NCBI RefSeq assembly: GCF_029894125.1
Contig: NZ_JARXYZ010000004.1
Location: forward strand, 62,001 to 126,000
Length of the DNA: 64,000 nucleotides
Source of the DNA: Kitasatospora sp. MAA19
GTDB lineage: Bacteria; Actinomycetota; Actinomycetes; Streptomycetales; Streptomycetaceae
Direction: 5' to 3'
In this document: positions 22,267 to 30,472 of the stretch, piece by piece
Numbering within the stretch: the first letter of the stretch is position 1
How the letters are laid out: every line of letters begins with the position of its first letter
Position numbers and translations under genes: made by a program
The notes under the pieces: generated by a model
What the model was told of the DNA's origin: nothing
Seen by the model: only the letters and a program-made list of their open reading frames with translations
The model's database searches: none

Positions 22267-24621
22267 GTGACTCCGCTCGATCCGCCCGGCCGCACCACCC
22301 GCCCCGTACCGGCCACCTTCCTGGCCGGCCCGGACTCCCCCGGGCCCGAGCCCACGACGCCCCGGGCGGCCGCGGAGCCCGAGCCGGTCGCCGAGCCCGG
22401 GCCGGTCGCGGCCCCGCCCACGGCCTCGCTGCGGCTGCCCGAGGCGCCGCTGCCGCCGTCCGAGGTGGACCGGCTGGTCGGCGGGCAGCACCACGACCCG
22501 CACGCCCTGCTCGGCGCCCACCCGGTGCACGGCGGCACCGCGATCCGGGTGCTGCGTCCGTTCGCCGAGCGGGTGGTCGTCGAGACCGCCCAGGGCCCGG
22601 CCGAACTCACCCACCAGCAGGGCGGCCTGTTCACCGGGCTGGTGGCCGGCGGGAGCGTGCCGGACTACCGGCTGCTGGTGACCTACCCCGGCGGCGAGCC
22701 GCTGGTCCAGCACGACGGCTACCGCACCCCGCCCACCCTCGGTGAGCTCGACCTGCACCTGATCTCCGAGGGCCGGCACGAGCAGCTGTGGCGGGCGCTC
22801 GGCTCGCACCCGCGCACCGTCGACGGCGTCGCCGGCACCGCCTTCGCGGTCTGGGCGCCGAACGCCGTCGGGGTCCGGCTGATCGGCGACTTCAACCACT
22901 GGGACGGCACCGGGCACCCGATGCGCTCGCTCGGCTCGTCCGGGATCTGGGAGCTGTTCGTCCCGGGCCTCGGCGAGGGCGCCGCGTACAAGTACGAGAT
23001 CCACACCCGGCAGGGCTGGGTGCTCGACAAGGCCGACCCGCTGGCCCGCGCCGCCCAGTGCCCGCCCGCCACCGCCTCGGTGGTCACCAGCTCCGACTAC
23101 CGCTGGCAGGACGGCGAGTGGATGGCCCGCCGGGCCCGCACCGCGCACCACCGGGCGCCGATGTCGGTGTACGAGCTGCACCTGGCGTCCTGGCGGCCGG
23201 ACCTCACCAACTACCGCGCCATCGCCGAGGAACTCCCGCGCTACCTCAAGGAGTTGAACTTCACCCACGTGGAGTTCATGCCGGTGATGGAGCACCCCTT
23301 CGGCGGCTCCTGGGGCTACCAGGTGTCCGGTTACTACGCCCCCACCGCCCGGCTCGGCGGCCCGGACGACTTCCGCCACCTGGTGGACACCCTGCACCGG
23401 CACGGCATCGGCGTGATCGTCGACTGGGTGCCCGCCCACTTCCCCAAGGACGCCTTCGCGCTCGCCCGCTTCGACGGCGAGCCGCTGTACGAGCCCGCCG
23501 ACCCACTGCGCGCCGAGCACCCCGACTGGGGCACCCTGGAGTTCGACTACGGCCGCAAGGAGGTGCGCAACTTCCTCGTCGCCAACGCGGTCTACTGGTG
23601 CGAGGAGTTCCACATCGACGGCCTGCGGGTGGACGCCGTCGCCTCGATGCTCTACCTCGACTACTCCCGCGAGGGCGGCGCCTGGACGCCCAACCAGCAC
23701 GGCGGCCGGGAGAACCTGGACGCCGCCGCGTTCCTGCAGGAGATGAACGCCACCGTCTACCGGCGCTGCCCCGGCGTGGTCACCATCGCCGAGGAGTCCA
23801 CCGCCTGGGACGGCGTCACCCGCCCCACCGACGCCGGCGGCCTGGGCTTCGGGCTGAAGTGGAACATGGGCTGGATGCACGACTCGCTGGTCTACATGTC
23901 CAAGGAGCCGGTGCACCGCAAGTACCACCACAACGAGATCACCTTCTCGATGGTGTACGCCTACTCGGAGAACTACATCCTGCCGATCTCGCACGACGAG
24001 GTGGTGCACGGCAAGCAGGCGCTGGTGGCCAAGATGCCCGGCGACTGGTGGCAGCAGCGCGCCAACCACCGCGCCTACCTGGGCTTCATGTGGTCCCACC
24101 CGGGCAAGCAACTCCTCTTCATGGGGCAGGAGTTCGCCCAGGGCGCGGAGTGGCACCACGAACAGGGCCCGCAGTGGTGGGTGCTCGACGAGCAGTGGCC
24201 GGCCCACCAGGAGCACCTCGGCGTGCGCCGACTGGTCCGCGACCTCAACCGGCACTACCTGGACACCCCCGCCCTCTGGGAACGGGACGCCACCCCGGAC
24301 GGCTTCCGCTGGCTCGACGGCGGCGCCGCCGAGGACAACCTGCTCTCCTACGCCCGGTACGCGGCCGACGGCTCGCCACTGGTCGCGGTCTGCAACTTCT
24401 CCCCGGTCGTCCGGCACGGCCACCGGGTCGGCCTGCCCGCCCTGGCGGGCCGCGACCAGCTGTGGGAGGAAGTGCTCAACACCGACGCCGAGGCCTACGG
24501 CGGCGGCGGCATCGGCAACTCCCACCCGGTCAAGGCCGACCCGACCCCCTGGAACGACCAGCCCCGCTCCGCCGAACTGGTCCTCCCCCCACTCGCCACC
24601 CTCTGGCTCCGCCCGGCCTAG
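22267..24621 (+). CDS. glgB: 1,4-alpha-glucan branching enzyme GlgB
   Basis: Protein of 784 residues, GH13_9, adding alpha-1,6 branches to the linear glucan made by GlgE. A Pro/Ala-rich N-terminal tail of about 60 residues precedes two CBM48-like modules ([33 protein letters not shown]), the barrel and a beta C-terminal domain. Catalytic regions are [14 protein letters not shown] (nucleophile Asp), [12 protein letters not shown] (acid Glu) and [12 protein letters not shown] (third Asp). GTG 22267 has GGAGG at eight bases. Last gene of the glgE operon; a GC-rich hairpin follows the stop. Confidence 0.95.
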   Translation: MTPLDPPGRTTRPVPATFLAGPDSPGPEPTTPRAAAEPEPVAEPGPVAAPPTASLRLPEAPLPPSEVDRLVGGQHHDPHALLGAHPVHGGTAIRVLRPFAERVVVETAQGPAELTHQQGGLFTGLVAGGSVPDYRLLVTYPGGEPLVQHDGYRTPPTLGELDLHLISEGRHEQLWRALGSHPRTVDGVAGTAFAVWAPNAVGVRLIGDFNHWDGTGHPMRSLGSSGIWELFVPGLGEGAAYKYEIHTRQGWVLDKADPLARAAQCPPATASVVTSSDYRWQDGEWMARRARTAHHRAPMSVYELHLASWRPDLTNYRAIAEELPRYLKELNFTHVEFMPVMEHPFGGSWGYQVSGYYAPTARLGGPDDFRHLVDTLHRHGIGVIVDWVPAHFPKDAFALARFDGEPLYEPADPLRAEHPDWGTLEFDYGRKEVRNFLVANAVYWCEEFHIDGLRVDAVASMLYLDYSREGGAWTPNQHGGRENLDAAAFLQEMNATVYRRCPGVVTIAEESTAWDGVTRPTDAGGLGFGLKWNMGWMHDSLVYMSKEPVHRKYHHNEITFSMVYAYSENYILPISHDEVVHGKQALVAKMPGDWWQQRANHRAYLGFMWSHPGKQLLFMGQEFAQGAEWHHEQGPQWWVLDEQWPAHQEHLGVRRLVRDLNRHYLDTPALWERDATPDGFRWLDGGAAEDNLLSYARYAADGSPLVAVCNFSPVVRHGHRVGLPALAGRDQLWEEVLNTDAEAYGGGGIGNSHPVKADPTPWNDQPRSAELVLPPLATLWLRPA

Positions 24622-24638
24622 CGAGCACCTCGCCGCAT

Positions 24639-24671
24639 GCCCCCCCCGGAACGCGAATCGCTCCGGGGGGC
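24639..24671 (+). terminator. Terminator hairpin after glgB
   Basis: A G plus C-run ending in GGA (24639-24650) pairs with TCCGGGGGGC (24662-24671), allowing a bulge of surplus C residues, around an 11-base loop. It begins 18 bases past the glgB stop and is followed by a pyrimidine-rich TTCCGCTTCT. Confidence 0.7.
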
Positions 24672-24789
24672 TTCCGCTTCTGTAAATGTTCGAACAGGAT
24701 GCGAACCACCGCAGTAGGCTTCGCCGCGATCCGAGATCGTTCGTCAACAAGGCGAGGTCCGGGCATAACTGACGGTAGGTCGCAACTTC

Positions 24790-27700
24790 ATGAAATCGAG
24801 ATCATTAGGGCGGGCCCATCCATTCCTGGCGAGAACGGCCGCCGCGCTCGCGGCCATCGGCCTCGCCTTTGGACTGATCCCACCGGCCGCCGCGGACACC
24901 CCGCCGTGGGACCTCGGGAACACCGCGCTAGCCACCCCGGTCAACCTCAACGCACAGGCCAGCGGACCAATCCACAACCTCGGCCTCGACAAGTGCGCGG
25001 ACGACCTCGCGGCCGACACCCGCAACGGCGCGGCCGTGGGTTCGTCCACCTGCAACGGCGGGGACGCCCAGAACTGGACGTTCAACCCCAGCGGCCCTTA
25101 CGGGTACGGCGACCTCGGGTTCTACGGGACGATCACCCTGACCACCACCCCGGAAAAGTGCCTCGACATTCCCGACACCGCTCGCGACGGGAGCGGGATC
25201 ACCGACGGCACCGAACTGGAGATCTGGGACTGCAACGGCGGCCGGAACCAGCAGTGGATCGTGCAGTACGCCAGCAACGGCAGCCCCCGGATCTACAACC
25301 CGATGAGCCGCCGCTGCATCGACGTCCCCGGCGCCTCCACCACTGACGGCGCGACGCTCCGGCTGTGGGGCTGCAACGGCAGCACAGCCCAGTGGCTCAG
25401 CCCGCCCGCCGGCGATCCCCAGCCGACCGGTCCGATCTCCGACCCGGCCCTCGGCGGCAAGTGCGTGGACGACCCCTGGAACAACCCGGCTCCCGGCACC
25501 CCGGTGCAGAGCACCCAGTGCAACGGCACGCCCGCGCAGGTCTGGACTCTGAACCAGAACGGCACCATCACCCACGCCTTCCAGTGCCTCGACATCGCCG
25601 GCGGCGAGGGCGCCGTCGCGGACGGCACGCCGGTCGGGCTCTGGACCTGCAATGGCGGGTTGAACCAGCAGTGGGTGGTCCGCTTTGACACCAGCGGCCG
25701 CACCACCCTGCTCAACCCCAACTCGGGCCGCTGCCTCGACGTTCCGGCCGGCTCCACCGCAGACGGCACCAACCTCCAGATCTGGACCTGCAACGACTGG
25801 ATCGCCCAGGTCTGGAACACCCCCCGGCGCCCGCACGCCGCGGTCGCCGGACCCAAGGTCTCCGCGCCGGTGATCTACCCGGCCGGCACGGGCCCGCTGG
25901 GCGTCCGCCTCGCCGCGCTCAAGGACGCGGAGAACAAGCGCATGGACCGGGCCCGGTTGGCCAAGGTGATGCACGCCGGCGGCACCCGGATGCGGACCGA
26001 GGCCGGCGCCGCACTGGCCGGCAACGACGCCGAGACGAGCGCGGTCTGGGCCACCTGGATCAGCAGAGGATGGGAAGACGATCCCAGCAGCGCGCTGGCG
26101 AAGGACGTGGCCGCTACCAAGGTCGCCGACCAGGCCCGGGGCCAGCGCCGGGACGGCCGGCAGCACTTCCTCGACGGCTTCTCGATGTACGACCGCCAGC
26201 CCGACTTCGACGGCGACGTGATCGCCTACATGTCGTCCGACTCCACGTTCTGGCGAGCCGTACTCTCCGTCTCCATCGCTCTGGACATACCGAAGGCCGA
26301 CCAGGCCGCGATGGACCGGGTCACCGCAATCGGCAAGGAGAACGCCGCCAAGGACCCGACCACGATCTGGGAGACCTACGCCCACCAAGCCAACGGGGGC
26401 TCTGCCGACGACGTCCGACGGTTCATCCAGTACAACGGCTTCCCGACGGTCGCACCCGCTCAGGGCTCCCCGGAGTTCCGGATCGAGGTCGAGGCGATCA
26501 AGGCCCGCTGGTTCAACGGCGACCCGACCAACCCCGCCGACCCCAAGTACGTGCTGACCGACGCCATCGAGACCGCCTGGGCCGAGTACCAGGCCGAACT
26601 CAACTCCCAGGCCCAGCTCCGCGCGGACATCACCACCGCCGAGATCCAGGGCCTGGAGGCGCTGCGCACCAGTTCCGAGGCGATGAACGACGCGCTCAGC
26701 TACGCCTGGTACGCCGACCGACTGCTCTGGGCCCAGCAGTACCGGGTCTCACCCGAGTGGAATGCGCCGGTGGACCGGATCCCCAACGACCTCGGCATCA
26801 TCAAAGCCAAGGTCACCGGGCTGACCGAGAGCGCCAAGATGGCCGCCGCGCAGGCCAAGGAGGCCGCCGACAAGGTCCAGGCTGCCCAGGACGCGTCCGT
26901 CGCGACCGCCAAGGCCAACGGCGACCCGGAGGGCCGCGGCCTGCTGTACGCGCAGCAGGACGCACAGGTCGCCAAGGCCTCCGCCTCAGCTGCCACCGCC
27001 ATCTCCAACGCCATCCAGACGGCGCTGGCCACCACCAACGCCACCGTCAACGACAGCGCCACCCTGCTCGCCAACGCCCGGGCCCAGGCCCACGCCGCCC
27101 GGGCCCAGTTCCTCCGCGAAATGGCCCAGGGCGACGCCAAACTGGCAGCCTCGCTCGCCGCCACCAGTCAGGAACGGGCGACCGTCGCGGCCGGCGCCGC
27201 CCAGCGCGCCGCCACCGCCAAGGGCAAGGCACAGACAGCCGAGAGCACCGCCGTCACAGCGGCCACCGCCGCCCACGACAGCGCCGCCAAGGCTGCCCAG
27301 GAGCGGCAGAACGCGGCCACCGCCAAGGCCACCGCCGACACCCAGAGAAACAAGGCCCAACAGGCGGAGGCCCTGGCCCAGCAGAAGGCAGCCACTGCTC
27401 AGGGCATGCAGAAGGATGCCGCGGCAGCTGCCGGGACTGCGGCCTCCAACGAAAGCGCCGCGCAGCAAGCCGAACAGAACGCTGACACGGCACGGGGCCA
27501 AGCCCTGACAGCCGAGCAGAACGAGAACGCGGCCGATGCACGGGCCGGCGCCGCAGAGGCCGCGGCAGTCGCAGCGGCCGGCGGCCCGAACGCGGCTGCC
27601 GCCCGGGCTGCGGCCGACCGGGCCAAGGCGGACGCCGCGGCGGCGGTCACTGCCGCCAACCAGGCGCGCTCTGTGGCAGGTACCGCGACGATCGCGGCCG

Positions 27701-29502
27701 GCAAGGCCCGCAAGGCGGCCGACGCAGCCAACTCCGCTGCGGCCCGGGCCAAGGCGGACGCGGACAAGTCGGACGCGGACACCGCAGCAACGACTGCTGC
27801 CGCCGCGGACGCCCACGCGGCAGCGGCTGACGCGATCGAGGCCTCGAACCAGGCGTCGACGAACGCCCAGGCCGCCCAGACCGCCTCGGACCAGGCCGCC
27901 CAGACCACCGCCGACGCCCAGGGCAAGGCCACCGCGGCCCGGTCCGAGGCGGACGGCGCGGTCGCCGAGAGCGCCGTCGCCGCCGGCAAGGCGGCGGCGA
28001 CCTCCGAAGCCGCCCAGCAGGCGTCGGCCGCGGCGGCGACCGTCGCCGCGCCGGCCGACAAGGCGATCGACCTCGCCGCACCGTACGCCAACAACGACTC
28101 GGCGGCCGGTCTGGCCACCTTGGCCTCCCAGGCGGCCAAGACCGTGTCCCAGCAACAGGCGGAGGTCGCCCAGGCACGGGCCACCCAGGCGGCCGAGGCC
28201 GCGGTGAGTGCCCAGCAGGCGGCCGACCAGGCGAACGGGGACGCCAAGCTGGCTGCCCAGGCCGCTGCCGACGCCGCCAAGTCGGCCGCGGCAGCGGCCA
28301 AGTCCTCGGCGGACGCGGTGAAGTCAGCGGCCTCCGCCGCCGCCGACTCGGCGGTCGCGGTCCAGGCTGCCGCGCACAGCGACCAACTGGTGACCCAAGC
28401 CAAGGGCGACCAGAGCGCGGCTCACCAATCGGCAACCGACGCCGCCACCGATGCCAAGGGAGCACAGAACTCGGCCACCGTGGCGGAACGGGACGCGGCA
28501 GGTGCCCGTCAGGCCGCAGTCACCGCTCGGACGTCTGCGAACCAGGCCCAGAAGTCAGCCGCGGCGGCGGATGCCTCCGCCACGTCGGCCGAGGCCGCGA
28601 TCGCCAAGGCCCAACAGGATGCCAAGGAAGCCGCCGACGCGGCCAACCGGACCGGCATCAAGGCCTCGGCGGACAAGGGATGGTGCGACGCGGCATCGGG
28701 GCAGGTCTGTGCGAATGCCACTGAACTCACAGGTGGCGCCGGCACTCCCGGGGGTCGAAAGTGCGACGGTTCGTGGGACCAGTACCCCTGCAACCTGCGG
28801 TTCACCCTGAACAGCGACTGGCGCACGGCCATGAACAAGACCTACGGGGACTGCCTCAATGCGAAGTTCGAGGATCTCGCGTGCCAGCCGTCGATCCTGA
28901 TGCAGTCGGCCGTCATCGCTGCCGCCAAGGCGAAGGTCGATCCGCGATTGGTCTACTCCATCGCGCTGATGGAGACCAGCGGCAAGGAGGTGCCGATGGT
29001 CCGCGACCACGGTCTCGACGTCTACCTGGAGTACGAGAAGCGGGCCGCGGCACTGTCCGCGATGCACCTGTGGCCGGGCCACGGCGGTGACGGGGTGGCC
29101 TCGCTCGGCGTCACCAACATCAAACCGGTGACCTGGGACTACATCGCCAAGGCCTACCCGGACGCCTTCCAGGGACACGAGTGGGCCGACCTGCGCGACC
29201 AGACCGATCTGGACATGGCGGCAACCGCCTACTACATCAAGTACCTGGAGTCGGTGGAACTGCCCAAGCTGCCGGATGTCAGCACTCGGGACTACGCGTC
29301 GTATGACCTGCTCTACGGGTTCTACAACGGAGGCATCGACCCCACGAGTGAGTCGTACCGGGCGTTCTACGACCTCAAGGGCGATCATTACGGCCATTTC
29401 GGCCCCAATGTCACAGGCAATATCACTGCCTGGAAGACGCACTGGGATCGAGCCAACCGGGAAATCTGTGCAAGCGGCATCATGACCTGCACGTTCTCCT
29501 GA
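24790..29502 (+). CDS. Giant secreted protein: double ricin-type lectin, ALF-like region, Ala-rich coiled coil, lysozyme-like C-terminus
   Basis: Protein of 1570 residues. A signal peptide is evident (cleavage likely after PPAAA, residue 35). Residues about 45-345 form two beta-trefoil lectin domains, with repeats ending QNW, QQW, QVW, QQW and QVW. Residues about 360-640 resemble short ALF-type repeats (RMRTEAGAALAGND). Residues about 675-1290 are an extremely Ala/Gln/Lys-rich coiled coil almost devoid of aromatic residues. Residues about 1298-1570 form a Cys-containing domain with VYSIALMETSG (Glu near 1395), ASLGVTNIKPVTWD and AATAYYIKYL, reminiscent of lytic transglycosylase or lysozyme folds. 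I infer a surface or exported sugar-binding, wall-cleaving protein; target and activity are untested. A strong terminator follows, then a membrane protein gene. Confidence 0.85.
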   Translation: MKSRSLGRAHPFLARTAAALAAIGLAFGLIPPAAADTPPWDLGNTALATPVNLNAQASGPIHNLGLDKCADDLAADTRNGAAVGSSTCNGGDAQNWTFNPSGPYGYGDLGFYGTITLTTTPEKCLDIPDTARDGSGITDGTELEIWDCNGGRNQQWIVQYASNGSPRIYNPMSRRCIDVPGASTTDGATLRLWGCNGSTAQWLSPPAGDPQPTGPISDPALGGKCVDDPWNNPAPGTPVQSTQCNGTPAQVWTLNQNGTITHAFQCLDIAGGEGAVADGTPVGLWTCNGGLNQQWVVRFDTSGRTTLLNPNSGRCLDVPAGSTADGTNLQIWTCNDWIAQVWNTPRRPHAAVAGPKVSAPVIYPAGTGPLGVRLAALKDAENKRMDRARLAKVMHAGGTRMRTEAGAALAGNDAETSAVWATWISRGWEDDPSSALAKDVAATKVADQARGQRRDGRQHFLDGFSMYDRQPDFDGDVIAYMSSDSTFWRAVLSVSIALDIPKADQAAMDRVTAIGKENAAKDPTTIWETYAHQANGGSADDVRRFIQYNGFPTVAPAQGSPEFRIEVEAIKARWFNGDPTNPADPKYVLTDAIETAWAEYQAELNSQAQLRADITTAEIQGLEALRTSSEAMNDALSYAWYADRLLWAQQYRVSPEWNAPVDRIPNDLGIIKAKVTGLTESAKMAAAQAKEAADKVQAAQDASVATAKANGDPEGRGLLYAQQDAQVAKASASAATAISNAIQTALATTNATVNDSATLLANARAQAHAARAQFLREMAQGDAKLAASLAATSQERATVAAGAAQRAATAKGKAQTAESTAVTAATAAHDSAAKAAQERQNAATAKATADTQRNKAQQAEALAQQKAATAQGMQKDAAAAAGTAASNESAAQQAEQNADTARGQALTAEQNENAADARAGAAEAAAVAAAGGPNAAAARAAADRAKADAAAAVTAANQARSVAGTATIAAGKARKAADAANSAAARAKADADKSDADTAATTAAAADAHAAAADAIEASNQASTNAQAAQTASDQAAQTTADAQGKATAARSEADGAVAESAVAAGKAAATSEAAQQASAAAATVAAPADKAIDLAAPYANNDSAAGLATLASQAAKTVSQQQAEVAQARATQAAEAAVSAQQAADQANGDAKLAAQAAADAAKSAAAAAKSSADAVKSAASAAADSAVAVQAAAHSDQLVTQAKGDQSAAHQSATDAATDAKGAQNSATVAERDAAGARQAAVTARTSANQAQKSAAAADASATSAEAAIAKAQQDAKEAADAANRTGIKASADKGWCDAASGQVCANATELTGGAGTPGGRKCDGSWDQYPCNLRFTLNSDWRTAMNKTYGDCLNAKFEDLACQPSILMQSAVIAAAKAKVDPRLVYSIALMETSGKEVPMVRDHGLDVYLEYEKRAAALSAMHLWPGHGGDGVASLGVTNIKPVTWDYIAKAYPDAFQGHEWADLRDQTDLDMAATAYYIKYLESVELPKLPDVSTRDYASYDLLYGFYNGGIDPTSESYRAFYDLKGDHYGHFGPNVTGNITAWKTHWDRANREICASGIMTCTFS

Positions 29503-29510
29503 TCCGAACC

Positions 29511-29548
29511 GTGTCCGGGGCGGGAGCGTTGTCTCCCGCCCCGGACAC
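29511..29548 (+). terminator. Strong hairpin after the giant lectin protein
   Basis: Perfect 16-bp stem: GTGTCCGGGGCGGGAG (29511-29526) pairs with 29533-29548 around the loop CGTTGT. It starts eight bases past the stop codon and separates the giant gene from the membrane-protein gene that starts at 29593. Confidence 0.85.
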
Positions 29549-29592
29549 CCTTAGCGTTCACATCCGACGCAAATCGTCAGCAGGAGGCGTCG

Positions 29593-30285
29593 TTGTTCCA
29601 GATCATGTGGTGGCTGTATGTGCTGTGGCCGCTGGGCTGCTGGGCTGCGCTCGCTCGCACCCGGCTGGTCGGAGGGATCGTCGGCGTCGCCCTGTTGGGC
29701 CAGGCGGTGGTGCTGATCGGTCTGGAGTACGAGTGGTGGCCACTCCTCGCGGCGGCCGAGTTGACGGTGGCGTATCCGTTCAGCTCGCTTCTCGCGATCC
29801 TCGTCGGCGCACTGGCCGAACGACGGCTGCACGGCCGTCGCCCCGAAGAGGCGGAGAGCCACCGAGTCGGCGGCGCGACAGCCGCCCTCGTCTGCCACGC
29901 GATCGTCGGCGTGGTCGTCGCTGCCGCCTATCCGCTCTACCTCTCGGGTTTCGCCTACTACCCGAGTCTTGCCGAGCTTCCGCTGCCGTCGGGCGTCGTC
30001 GTCGAGCGCGACTCCGGGACCGCCGGCAGTTGCGCCTCGCACGACTGCACCAGGGAACTCTCCATCGGCAGCACCGGACATCTCTCGCCGACGGCGGTGG
30101 CAGCCCGGCTGCGGGACAGCCTCACCGCCGACGGCTGGACGGCCGGCCCCTCCGGCTCACTGCAGCATCCGCACGGGTGGCTCCTGGACAAGCGAGTGGT
30201 CCGGGCGTTCATCACCGAGAGCCCCCGCGGGGCGTCCGTCGAGCTGGTGGGCCCCGAGTACTTCGGAACGCCGGCGCAGCCCTGA
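29593..30285 (+). CDS. Membrane protein of unknown function with extracytoplasmic C-terminal domain
   Basis: Protein of 230 residues that I do not recognise. It has three to four hydrophobic segments: FQIMWWLYVLWPLGCWAAL, GIVGVALLGQAVVLIGL, LTVAYPFSSLLAILVGAL and a later AALVCHAIVGVVVAAAYPLYL. A soluble C-terminal part of about 95 residues follows, with two cysteines in GSCASHDCTREL. TTG 29593 is chosen because AGGAGG ends five bases before it; ATG 29605 would lie 17 bases from that site. It sits just past the terminator of the giant lectin/lysozyme-like gene. Co-location suggests a partner or protective protein, but the intervening hairpin argues for separate transcription. Confidence 0.75.
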   Translation: MFQIMWWLYVLWPLGCWAALARTRLVGGIVGVALLGQAVVLIGLEYEWWPLLAAAELTVAYPFSSLLAILVGALAERRLHGRRPEEAESHRVGGATAALVCHAIVGVVVAAAYPLYLSGFAYYPSLAELPLPSGVVVERDSGTAGSCASHDCTRELSIGSTGHLSPTAVAARLRDSLTADGWTAGPSGSLQHPHGWLLDKRVVRAFITESPRGASVELVGPEYFGTPAQP

Positions 30286-30409
30286 TCTCCGCGGGAACCG
30301 CTAGCCGACAGCGCAATGATCGTCCACCTCGGCGGCGAGCTCCAGGGCGCGCCCTGCGGGGACCTTCGTCCCCTTGCCTCCGCCGGGTCGCTCTACTCGC
30401 GGACACCCG

Positions 30410-30444
30410 TTCGCAGTGCGAATGTATGGTCGATATGGCCATAT
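30410..30444 (+). promoter_or_regulatory. Two adjacent palindromes upstream of pta-ackA
   Basis: TTCGCA-g-TGCGAA (30410-30422) and ATATGGCCATAT (30433-30444) are both perfect dyads, separated by ten bases containing TATGGT, a possible -10 box. They end 28 bases before the pta start. The AT-richness in such GC-rich DNA and the double symmetry point to a control site, possibly with a repressor covering the promoter. Confidence 0.5.
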
Positions 30445-30472
30445 TCCGAGACGACGGGACGGAGACACCCAC

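Noticed and set aside
26820..28660. Regular repeats in the giant protein as a possible CRISPR-like array
   Set aside because: There are no uniform direct repeats with unique spacers; it is an in-frame Ala-rich coiled coil.
24790..30285. The giant gene and its neighbour as a recently inserted genomic island
   Set aside because: No tRNA, integrase, direct repeats or insertion sequence flank it, and its GC content is only slightly below its surroundings.
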